Shown: positions 14,201-26,200 of the stretch, piece by piece
Position numbering within the stretch: position 1 is the first letter of the stretch
Layout: the number at the start of each line of letters is the position of its first letter
Assembly (NCBI RefSeq): GCF_004210375.1
Contig: NC_134830.1
Location: forward strand, 4,960,001 to 5,024,000
From: Tachypleus tridentatus
Taxonomy: Eukaryota > Arthropoda > Merostomata > Xiphosura > Limulidae
Reading direction: 5' to 3'
Length of the DNA stretch: 64,000 nt
The notes under the pieces: generated by a model
Database searches by the model: none
What the model saw: only the letters and a program-made list of their open reading frames with translations
What the model was told of the DNA's origin: nothing
Made by a program: the position numbers and the translations under genes

Positions 14201-17200
14201 AACACCTATCGTACGTATGTGTATAAAACATTAAAAGTGTTGTAAACTGCTATAGAAATACACAGCATCTAGCTAACACCATATTTATTAGGTAATAATT
14301 TCACTTAATAAATAAACCTCAAAACTAGCTTAATAAAGAGTGGAATTTATTAACAAAAATAACTTGTGAATATGGAAAAATGTACACAAAGTAAAATGTT
14401 TTTATATGTTACAGTGAAATTACATTCAATGAAACTCAGTGTGATCTGACCCAAATTCTGGAAAAAACTTAACGCTGTTTCACCAGATGTCGTGCTAAAC
14501 GTTTTTAACCCACATTTCTCACAAGTTCTAGCTTGGGTCCTTAGTCCCATCTTCTGTAGTCAGTACATAATATATAAATAAACACAATAAACAATTATTA
14601 AGAAAGAACTTCAGAAAACACAAACATGAGGCCACAAGAGTACATAGCAGAAGTGTCATTTGTACATGTCACTTGCATCTTATATATTATGTATACTATA
14701 TAATATCAACCAATCACACTAAGCCTAACTCCCATCTAATTATGGAGTAAAATTTTAAATTGGTCACTCTGCTTGCCTAATACTCACAGCATAACCAATC
14801 TCAAAGACATCTTCCCTACTTTTCTGATATGTCTGTTGGTAAGCTATATGCTATAAGCAAAGTCAAGAGTTTTATACAGATTTTTAAGTTACCATATGGA
14901 TAAGCTAGAATATAAAACAAGAAGCTCGTGTCTTAGTTACCATATGGACAAGCTAGAATATAAAACAAGAAGCTCGTGTCTTAGTTACCATATGGACAAG
15001 CTAGAATATAAAACAAGAAGCTCGTGTCTTAGTTACCATATGGACAAGCTAGAATATAAAACAAGAAGCTCGTGTCTTAGTTACCATATGGACAAGCTAG
15101 AATATAAAACAAGAAGCTCGTGTCTTAGTTACCACATGGACAAGCTAGAATATAAAACAAGAAGCTCGTGTCTTAGTTACCACATGGACAAGCTAGAATA
15201 TAAAACAAGAAGCTCGTGTCTTAGTTACCACATGGACAAGCTAGAATATAAAACAAGAAGCTCGTGTCTTAGTTACCACATGGACAAACTAGAATATAAA
15301 ACAAGAAGCTCGTGTCTTAGTTACCACATGGACAAGCTAGAATATAAAACAAGAAGCTCGTGTCTTAGTTACCACATGGACAAGCTAGAATATAAAACAA
15401 GAAGCTCGTGTCTTAGTTACCACATGGACAAGCTAGAATATAAAACAAGAAGCTCGTGTCTTAGTTACCACATGGACAAACTAGAATATAAAACAAGAAG
15501 CTCGTGTCTTAGTTACCACATGGACAAGCTAGAATATAAAACAAGAAGCTCGTGTCTTAGTTACCACATGGACAAGCTAGAATATAAAACAAGAAGCTCG
15601 TGTCTTAGTTACCACATGGACAAGCTAGAATATAAAACAAGAAGCTCGTGTCTTAGTTACCACATGGACAAGCTAGAATATAAAACAAGAAGCTGGTGTC
15701 TTAGTTACCACATGGACAAGCTAGAATATAAAACAAGAAGCTAGGTGTCTTAGTTACCACATGGACAAGCTAGAATATAAAACAAGAAGCTGGTGTCTTA
15801 GTTACCACATGGACAAGCTAGAATATAAAACAAGAAGCTTCGTGTCTTAGTTACCACATGGACAAGCTAGAATATAAAACAAGAAGCTTCGTGTCTTAGT
15901 TACCACATGGACAAGCTAGAATATAAAACAAGAAGCTGGTGTCTTAGTTACCACATGGACAAGCTAGAATATAAAACAAGAAGCTCGTGTCTTAGTTACC
16001 ACATGGACAAGCTAGAATATAAAACAAGAAGCTGGTGTCTTAGTTACCACATGGACAAGCTAGAATATAAAACAAGAAGCTTGTGTCTTAGTTACCACAT
16101 GGACAAGCTAGAATATAAAACAAGAAGCTTGTGTCTTAGTTACCACATGGACAAGCTAGAATATAAAACAAGAAGCTCGTGTCTTAGTTACCACATGGAC
16201 AAGCTAGAATATAAAAAACAAGAAGCTCTGTGTCTTAGTTACCACATGGACAAGCTAGAATATAAAACAAGAAGCTCGTGTCTTAGTTACCACATGGACA
16301 AGCTAGAATATAAAACAAGAAGCCTCGTGTCTTAGTTACCACATGGACAAGCTAGAATATAAAACAAGAAGCTCGTGTCTTAGTTACCACATGGACAAGC
16401 TAGAATATAAAACAAGAAGCTCGTGTCTTAGTTACCACATGGACAAGCTAGAATATAAAACAAGAAGCTCGTGTCTTAGTTACCACATGGACAAGCTAGA
16501 ATATAAAACAAGAAGCAAGTGTCTTAGTTACCACATGGACAAGCTAGAATATAAAACAAGAAGCTCGTGTCTTAGTTACCACATGGACAAGCTAGAATAT
16601 AAAACAAGAAGCTCGTGTCTTAGTTACCATATGGACAAGCTAGAATATAAAACAAGAAGCTCGTGTCTTAGTTACCACATGGACAAGCTAGAATATAAAA
16701 CAAGAAGCTCGTGTCTTAGTTACCACATGGACAAGCTAGAATATAAAACAAGAAGCTCGTGTCTTAGTTACCACATGGACAAGCTAGAATATAAAACAAG
16801 AAGCTCGTGTCTTAGTTACTACATGGACAAGCTAGAATATAAAACAAGAAGCTCGTGTCTTAGTTACCACATGGACAAGCTAGAATATAAAACAAGAAGC
16901 TCGTGTCTTAGTTACCACATGGACAAGCTAGAATATAAAACAAGAAGCTCGTGTCTTAGTTACCACATGGACAAGCTAGAATATAAAACAAGAAGCTCGT
17001 GTCTTAGTTACCACATGGACAAGCTAGAATATAAAACAAGAAGCTTCGTGTCTTAGTTACCACATGGACAAGCTAGAATATAAAACAAGAAGCTCGTGTC
17101 TTAGTTACCATATGGACAAGCTAGAATATAAAACAAGAAGCTCGTGTCTTAGTTACCACATGGACAAGCTAGAATATAAAACAAGAAGCTCGTGTCTTAG

Positions 17201-20200
17201 TTACCATATGGACAAGCTAGAATATAAAACAAGAAGCTCGTGTCTTAGTTACCACATGGACAAGCTAGAATATAAAACAAGAAGCTCGTGTCTTAGTTAC
17301 CACATGGACAAGCTAGAATATAAAACAAGAAGCTCGTGTCTTAGTTACCACATGGACAAGCTAGAATATAAAACAAGAAGCTCGTGTCTTAGTTACCACA
17401 TGGACAAGCTAGAATATAAAACAAGAAGCTCGTGTCTTAGTTACCACATGGACAAGCTAGAATATAAAACAAGAAGCTCGTGTCTTAGTTACCACATGGA
17501 CAAGCTAGAATATAAAACAAGAAGCTCGTGTCTTAGTTACCATATGGACAAGCTAGAATATAAAACAAGAAGCTCGTGTCTTAGTTACCATATGGACAAG
17601 CTAGAATATAAAACAAGAAGCTCGTGTCTTAGTTACCATATGGACAAGCTAGAATATAAAACAAGAAGCTCGTGTCTTAGTTACCATATGGACAAGCTAG
17701 AATATAAAGCAAGAAGCTCGTGTCTTGTCTATTTACTGAGATATCACTCATGTACTTAAACACAGTGACCCCTCTCACTTCTTTCTATTTGTAAGACATG
17801 CTCCCTTAAATACACTTCAATATATGACATGTGAATAACTGACAGCTTAGAATGTCCCCTAAGTGGTTTTCTTATCAATTTTAATCTGTTGAAAGGCATT
17901 TTGAACCAAGATTTCAAGGAAGTAGGTTGTGTCTCTAGTCTACTTGTCTGTATTTGAACCTAAAAACAAAATAAAATTTCAAGTTACCAAACGTGAAAAT
18001 TTATAGTGAAATTTCATGGTATCAGTATAATTATTTATGATTATTTGGTTATTCAGATGTATATATAACACCTAAAATTTTTTTTTTTTCTACATCCTCC
18101 ACATGCAAAACTTCGAAAGAGTTAGTAACATTCAACCAGCAGCAAACAAGTACAAAGGACATAGCTAGAAGAGATAATTATATGTTCTACTTCTTTGTTT
18201 ACCCTTTTATGTTTTAAGAAAAAATTAGGTTTAAGAACTTGTTTGTACATTGTAATATAATTTATATACACATATAACAATTGAAGTGTATCACTTTGTA
18301 AAGACCAAAGGTCAGTTTTATATTGTTGGATACACACCACATCATTGTAGCTTTTGTACTGTTAGCCAAGCATGGCTAAAAGGTCAATATAACAAAAATA
18401 AGAAATACATGTATATGTATATAATGTTGCAAGAATTAGGCTAGTTACTTTAAACATTTGTGTTATAATTTGTGGCTATTCTTGAATGAAAGAAGCAAAA
18501 TTTAAATTTCCTAATCTGTTTATGGTGGTTACAAGACAGATCAAATTGACCAAACCTGTATAGAGATTAAATAATGAAGATTAAAAATAAAAGTTTTTCC
18601 TTAAGAAACATTTAATAAAAATATCTGGACATAAGAATTTCATTCAGAAGTAAAATCTGAAAATCTTCTAATACATAAAAGTAAAACGAATATTACTTTT
18701 CACGTTGGATAGGCAACATGCAAAAACAAAAAATGCTTGAGAAAAATATTGCTTAACAATTCTTAAGACTTAATGAAAAATAAAACTTATGTATGAAATC
18801 ACTGTAATGTTTACTGATATTCTGCCAAATTTCAGGAACATACACTTACTAATTTATAAGTTATAGCATAAAAACTGTAACAAGCACAAAATAGTTATGA
18901 GGACAGTCCCAGGGCCCACGCCAGAGCTGAAATAATTAAAAGCTATTCCTTTTATTAAAAGTTTTTATCATTAACAATGCTAACAAATTTATATTTGAAC
19001 TAAAATATGCTTTTAAAAAACATTATGTACTTTCCAAAAACACACATTCCAGAATTCTCCAGTGATACCATTTTAGACCACTTACTAAAGAGTACTCCAA
19101 TGCTAAAAGTGTAAAAAATGGCACATAATTATTTTTATGATTACTTCATTTGCACTTATTTATGAGTTTCCTATCTAAATAGTGTTCTCTCCAAGATGTA
19201 ATGCTGCTTGGATAATGTTTGTTTAGAAGAGCTAAGAAAATGTGTTTAGCTGCTGTGATGCCACAAAACACAAGTGCAGTCATATGGTATTTATCGACTG
19301 AATATTCTCCAGCTTATGTTAATATACACAACATTATAAAGCTGAAATAAAGAGTCATACAAAAACACTGGAACAAGAAGGGAGTGACTGTGAGATGCTT
19401 GGTTTCTTTTATACCTGTTAAACATGCTGTGTTATTTTGTTTCACTGCCTCAAAGTTTGTTATTACAAAGTTCTGTATTGTGGACAAACATTTAATGCCA
19501 TATACAAGATTCAACAACTGCCAATTTTGTGGATTTTCAACATAGCTGCCCTTTCTTTATTCTGGCATGCTGCAGGACTAACATGTGCATGACGATAGTT
19601 GGACAGTTTGGTTCTTTGTGATTGACGGGGGCTGCACTTTTGTCTGTTTTTATGCCTGATAACGAAGAACTGGTATTTTTGAAATAATTTGAATTATTGT
19701 AAGAAATATAGGAAACACTGTTTGTTCTGGTTTAAATCACATTTTGCAAAAACCTTTTAAATATGCAGGCAGTATGCAAGTCTGCATTTTGATTAGAAAA
19801 ATATAATTGAGAAATGCAGACAGCTGAATAAATGTGAGGTCTATTTTACACATGTGCTTGGCTGTTGTAATGGAAATTAACTTGGACATGTGCATAATAA
19901 TAATAATGGTTCGTCAGTGCTTAAAAAATTGCAGGCCTATGAACTTTTCAGAAGCACAAACAGATTCTTATAACAATAGAAATAGACTTGTTATGATGAA
20001 TATTATTCTGAAAAGTCCAAAACGGATGCATGGAGAGATACAAGAAACTAAGAACACTTCAGTTCTTAGAACCAAGTATAAAACTTGTCTCTCCATTGTT
20101 CTATACAAATTATTCAACAAGCTGAGCCCTCGAATACAGTTCTCCATTTCTTAAGAAATGCTTAATAGAAGTTATTATTTTGAAAAACAAAACACACTTT

Positions 20201-23200
20201 CTTAACTGCTCTCGTTTGTCTCCTTCTGTTAAAGGTTTGATTTCTTCTGTTGATTCTGAGAAACTCTGGTGACCAGACTTAACTGCATGAAACTCCACTT
20301 CATCTTCTGACTTGAACTTCTTACCACACCTGAAACCACAATATTATAACTGTTAATCAGAATAAGTATACATTAGTAACATCATTCTAGAAGTTTCTTG
20401 TTGTAAGGAACATCACTACGCTTATTTCATTTCTAGCTATGTTTGAGTCATTTATTAAAATGAGTAGGAAACCATCTTCTTACAAATGTAACAAAGACCA
20501 CCACAAACATCGTAAAAAGTGGTACTTGAGCATAGAGTCCATAAAAATAATCGTTCATAGAAATTTGTTTAAAATGCTACCAGACTCGCAAGACAACCTT
20601 CATTAAAGACAACACCGCCAGACTCGCAAGACAACCTTCATTAAAGACAACACCGCCAGACTCGCTAGACAACCTTCATTAAAGACAACACCACCAGACT
20701 CGCTAGACAACCTTCATTAAAGACAACACCGCCAGACTCGCTAGACAACCTTCATTAAAGACAACACCGCCAGACTCGCTAGACAACCTTCATTAAAGAC
20801 AACACCACCAGACTCGCAAGACAACCTTCATTAAAGACAACACCACCAGACTCGCAAGACAACCTTCATTAAAGACAACACCAACAGACTCGCAAGACAA
20901 CCTTCATTAAAGACAACACCAACAGACTCGCAAGACAACCTTCATTAAAGACAACACCAACAGACTCGCAAGACAACCTTCATTAAAGACAACACCAACA
21001 GACTCGCAAGACAACCTTCATTAAAGACAACACCAACAGACTCGCAAGACAGCCTTCATTAAAGACAACACCACCAGACTCGCAAGACAACCTTCATTAA
21101 AGACAACACCACCAGACTCGCAAGACAACCTTCATTAAAAACACCAACAGACTCACTAGACTTGATTGATTGATTGATTTAGTGTTTTATGGCACAAAGC
21201 AGCGAGGCTATCTGCGCCAGACATTCGGTAAAAATATAAAAAAACAAAGAAAAGAAAATAAATAAATGTAGTAATAGACATAAATGGAAATGAAGGTAAA
21301 ACAAAAAAGTATAAAACCAATGTTGACACCTGGTCTACAATGTTAAGATAGAAGGCAGAGTATAAGAAGTTGTAAGGTATTTACTCTAGCAAAAAGGTAA
21401 TGATCATAAACCAGGAAGACTAACAGGTAAGTTCAAGAACCACCGTCAATCACCTGAAGTTAGCCTTTCCAGTCCTGGTTCCGGGTTATGTGTCATAGCA
21501 GCTATTATCAAAATGTAAAAGAATAAAAGTTTTAAAAGACACTCCACACAATCATAATAATGAGTAGCCAAATGTCCAGTAAAAAGATAAAAGTCAAGTA
21601 AATGGAGTAAAATTTGTAAAAGTAATTGAAGATAAAAGCAAAACGGCAATTAAAACAGAAAATGGCGTAAAAACCAATGTTGACATCCAGTCAACAAAGT
21701 TGTAAAGGACTACCTGTAGCAGAATGGTAATGATCATAACCCACCAGGAAGACTAACAGGTAAGTATAAAAACCACCGTCAGTCACCTGAAGTTGGTCTT
21801 TCCAGTCCTGGTTCCGGGTTATGAGTCAATATGGCCAGTACTAAAAAGTAAAGTAGTAAAAGTGTGAAATGATATGCAGCAAAAGTATAATAACAACTCG
21901 CCAGGATGACTAACAAGTAGTTCAAACGGATAGTTCAAACAGTAGCGTTAGTCACCTGAAGTTGGCCTTTCCAGTCCTGGTGTCGAGTTATTTAATGTTA
22001 TGGCCATTGTCCAATGTCAAATTGAATGAGAGAGATTAAAACTGTAAAAAAGGAACCACAATTAAAAAGGTGTAATGAATAAATATGCAACACTTAAATG
22101 AGATTAAAAAGATTAATGGCCATTAAAAATTAAAAACATTATCAAGGTGGACAGAGTCACCACCACCAATAACTCTGTCCAATGTTACAGATTGACCCTG
22201 GGAAAAAATATGTTTAAAATATTGCCATCGTTGAGAATTGTAACGAAGGCAAGAAAGTAAAACGTGGCTGATAGTGATTTGAGTGTTACACAAACTACAC
22301 ATTGGTGCATCAGTTCCAGATAAAAGAAAATGATGAGTTAAAAAACTGTGACCAATGCGTAGCCTAGTGAGAACAACTTCCTCCTTCCGAACTTTACGGA
22401 ACCTAGATGGCCAAAGTCCAATTTTGGGTTTGATTTGAAAAAGTTTGTTGTCGCGTTGCTCACTCCAAGTGGACTGCCAGCTGGCACGGAGCCGAGCCTT
22501 GAAGACAACACCATAGTCCATATACGGAATAAGCATAGGAGTAATGGTGCTGAAGCAGACATAATTAGCTGCCATGTCTGCAAGCACGTTTCCGCAAATA
22601 CCAACATGGCCTGGTATCCAGAAAAACTGGATTGAAGTAGCTGCTAATGAGAAATGGGCCAGTCGGTTTCGAATATCAGCGAGAATAGGATGTGAGCTAA
22701 CGTGTAGCGATTCCAAGGCAAGTATAGAACTAAGCGAATCAGTATAAAAAGTGCAGATGGAGTACTGCTCAGCTGCAATATGATCCAGGGCAAGAGATAT
22801 GGCATACAGTTCAGCAGTGAACACAGAAGCTGTAGAAGGGATTCTGTGCGCAACTACTGATCCATAGCAGAGCCCACTGAATTACCTGATTTGGAACAAT
22901 CTGTATAAATGGGAACTGAATGATTGTTTGAAAGATATTCATTGAATAAAAGACAGTACTTCCAATCTGGAGTATCTGCCTTTTTTAGGTGACTGAAAGA
23001 AAGGTCACATTTGGGGGCTGTAATAAGCCATGGTGGGATGGGCTGACCTGTGGAATCTGCAATGTTATCCCAAGGACAGACCCAATTCATCCAATTGCCC
23101 CAGGATGCGAAGGCCAAACGGAGCAATGACAGATCGCCTGTTCTGAAAAAGTACTGCCCACCGAGGAAGGAAAACACATTTCCAGGTGGGATGCTTTGGT

Positions 23201-26200
23201 AAGGAATGAAGTTTCAAAGTATATTGTAAAGATAGTTGCAAACGGCGAAGGTGTAGAGAAGGTTCATGAGATTCAATGTATATACTTTGAACTGGAGAGG
23301 TACGGAAAGCCCCAGTGCAGAGTCGAAGTCCTTGGTGATGAATGGGTTCCAGCATCTTTAAGGCCGAGGTTCTGGCAGAGCCATAGACCATTTATCCATA
23401 ATCGAGTTTCGATCTAATAAGAGCACGATATACCTTTAACATTGAACAGCGATCTGCCCCCCAACTGGTAGAAGAGAGAACACGGAGGATGTTCAGTGCT
23501 CTTGTGCATTTGACCCGAAGCTGCTTTAAGTGTGGTTGAGAAAGGCTTCTCTGATAGATGTTTCAAGACGGAATTAGGTGGTCTGTGGTGGAGTGCTGTC
23601 GACGGAACCCACACTGGGTGGGCGAGAGGAGGTTGTTTGATTCAAGGAACCAAACAAGACGAGCATTAACCATCCTTTCTAATGTCTTACAGAGACAACT
23701 CGTCAAAGCAATTTGACGGTAGTTTGAAGGAATCTTGGGATCTTTCCCTGGCTTAGAGAAAGGTAAAATAATAGCCTGGCACCAGGCATCAGGAAAAACA
23801 TTCTCCTGCCAGATCCAGTTGAAAACAATCAGAAGGACATCAAGAGAAGCAGGAGATAGATGGTGCAGCATGTCATAATGAATATCATCAGGTCCAACAG
23901 ACGTACTGGCAGACCGATGAAGGGCCATTTTTAGTTCCATCAGGGTAAAGGGACAATGATAGTCAAAGAAACAGTCAGTTCGAAAGGAAAGAGGTGATCG
24001 CTCTGCCCGAGTCTTGATGGCCAGGAAGGTAGAGGAACAAGCAGAAGTGCTAGATACCCGGCAAAAGCTTTCACCTAGAGTGTTAGCGATGTTCCAAACA
24101 TCAGTCACCTCCTGACCATCAGAGAGTAAGATCGAGAGGGGGACAGAATTGTTGTGCCCATTAACCTTCAATCCTGTCCCATATGATCTTGGAACTGGTG
24201 GTAGAAGATATGCTGGTTGTGAACTTAATCCAAGATTCCTTCTGGCTTTGACGTCTTACCCACCTAGCATGTGCACGGGCCTGTTGGAAAGCAACCTGGT
24301 TTGAAAGTGTGGGATATCTACAAAAGTATCCCAGGCCCGCTTTGAGCCTTCTGTGCTAAGTGGCAAGCAGGATTCCACCACGGACGAGGATATCATGGAA
24401 AGCGTGTCGAGGTTTTAGGAATACACTGAGCAGCTGCATGTGTAATACAGTCAGTTACCGCTGCTACACAGTCGTCTATTGATGGCTGATTTACGATGGC
24501 AGGATCAAGTTCTGTGAGAGCAGTGAAAGTGGACCAGTCTGCCTGATCCAGCTTCCACCGGGGCACCCGGGTAGGGTGGCATCGACAACGGCCAGTCTCT
24601 CTCAAAAGGATCGGAAAATGATCACTGACTAGTGGATTACTGTCAACCCTCCATGAAAAATGGGAGAATAATGAAGGGGAGCAAACTGAGAGATCAATAG
24701 CGGTAAAGGACTGACTAGGTGCATGAAAGTAAGTGGAAGAACCAGTATTGAAAAGAGAAAGATTGTGATCAGAGAGCATCTGCTCTACAGATCGGCCCCT
24801 CCCATCAATAATAGCACTTCCCCAGAGGGGATGATGTCCATTAAAATCCCCTAGGATTAGAAATGGAGATGGCAACTGTTCAACTAGAGCATCAAGATCT
24901 GATTCATCAAATGAGATAACCTGCCTTGATGGTGGCAGGTGCACGTGGTGAAGTAAATGTTAAAACGAGGGTATTTGTTGGCAGTGTAATTCCATCTTTG
25001 CAGTGGAGATCGCCTCACTGCAGAAACTCCTTGAGTGGAGAGACCAGCGAGAATCTCTGACTGGGAACGCTCTTCAAATCCCTTTCAACAATAACTCCTC
25101 GTGAAGAATTCAAGGTAGCATGGGGTGAAACCTCAATAGGTATATCCCAATTGCCTTTGAATTCAAGAGGAGTTCACTGTGTTGGGATGTGGATGTTTCA
25201 AGCAATATGTCACCAGATCAAGTTTCTTTACTGATTTTGGAGAGCCAGCAAGTCCCTCTAGTCCCTTTTGAATAAAAAAGGGGACATTGCCCTAAAGGTT
25301 TTTCCAAAGATAATGTAATATAAGAAAATGAGGTGCGTGTGTTACTGATGTTGAAGATTGCTGTTCTGAGTATTCAAGGCGTGGTCGCTACCCATTGACT
25401 GTTTTTTACAATTTTATTTAAATTTTTGGAGGATCCATAGGAAGAAGAAAAATTTCGGTACCCACTGACCCCACCCACCATGGAGCCCTACAAGGGGACG
25501 CACTACAAAGTCATGCAAGGACAATGCAGCAATGCCAGGGTTTCGTGAGCACTATACCCAAACACCAACATCAGGCACAATGTCCACAACACCCGTTGAG
25601 AACTTCCAACACTGGTACTTGGTTGACTCTAGCCCAAGTGGACCAGCCGATTGACCCGAGGGGGGCCACCCAAAGGCCACCCGTCACAGGAATTCGAGGC
25701 CAAAGTGGGCAACCTTCATTAAAAACACCACCACCAGATACACTGGGCAACCTTCATTAAAAACACCACCACCAGATACACTGGGCAACCTTCATTAAAA
25801 ACGACACCAGACTCACTGGGCAACCTTCATTAAAAACACCACCACCAGATACACTAGGCAACCTTCATTAAAAACGACACCAGACTCACTGGGCAACCTT
25901 CATTAAAAACGACACCAGACTCACTGGGCAACCTTCATTAAAAACGACACCAGACTCACTGGGCAACCTTCATTAAAAACGACACCAGATACACTGGGCA
26001 ACCTTCATTAAAAACACCACCACCAGATACACTGGGCAACCTTCATTAAAAACACCACCACCAGATACACTGGGCAACCTTCATTAAAAACGACACCAGA
26101 CTCACTGGGCAACCTTCATTAAAAACGACACCAGACTCACTGGGCAACCTTAATTAAAAACGACACCAGACTCACTGGGCAACCTTCATTAAAAGCGACA

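Larger units (their letters stand above)
21163..25705 (-). mobile_element. Defective I-group non-LTR retrotransposon (LINE)
   Basis: Read on the minus strand, the order is: 5' region (about 25300-25705), ORF1 remnant, apurinic-type endonuclease, partial RT, post-RT region, RNase H, a long 3' UTR with internal repeats, and a tail of (AATC)n at 21163-21178. RNase H downstream of RT together with a short tandem-repeat tail fits the I/Nimb group rather than CR1 or RTE. The element is interrupted by at least two internal deletions and several frameshifts, so it is dead. It sits within a minisatellite, with blocks of the same unit family on each side. Confidence 0.88.

Noticed and set aside
14896-17759. 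Four long plus-strand open frames as repetitive-protein genes
   Set aside because: They exist because the 48-bp unit is a multiple of three. The frame is broken by unit indels, the array lies antisense in an intron, and there is no promoter or splice context.
22435-23417. Plus-strand open frames over the LINE
   Set aside because: They are antisense shadows of RNase H and RT coding sequence read on the minus strand.
25524-25760. Plus-strand open frame of 78 codons
   Set aside because: It covers the 5' region of the minus-strand LINE and runs into the minisatellite. It has no recognisable motif.
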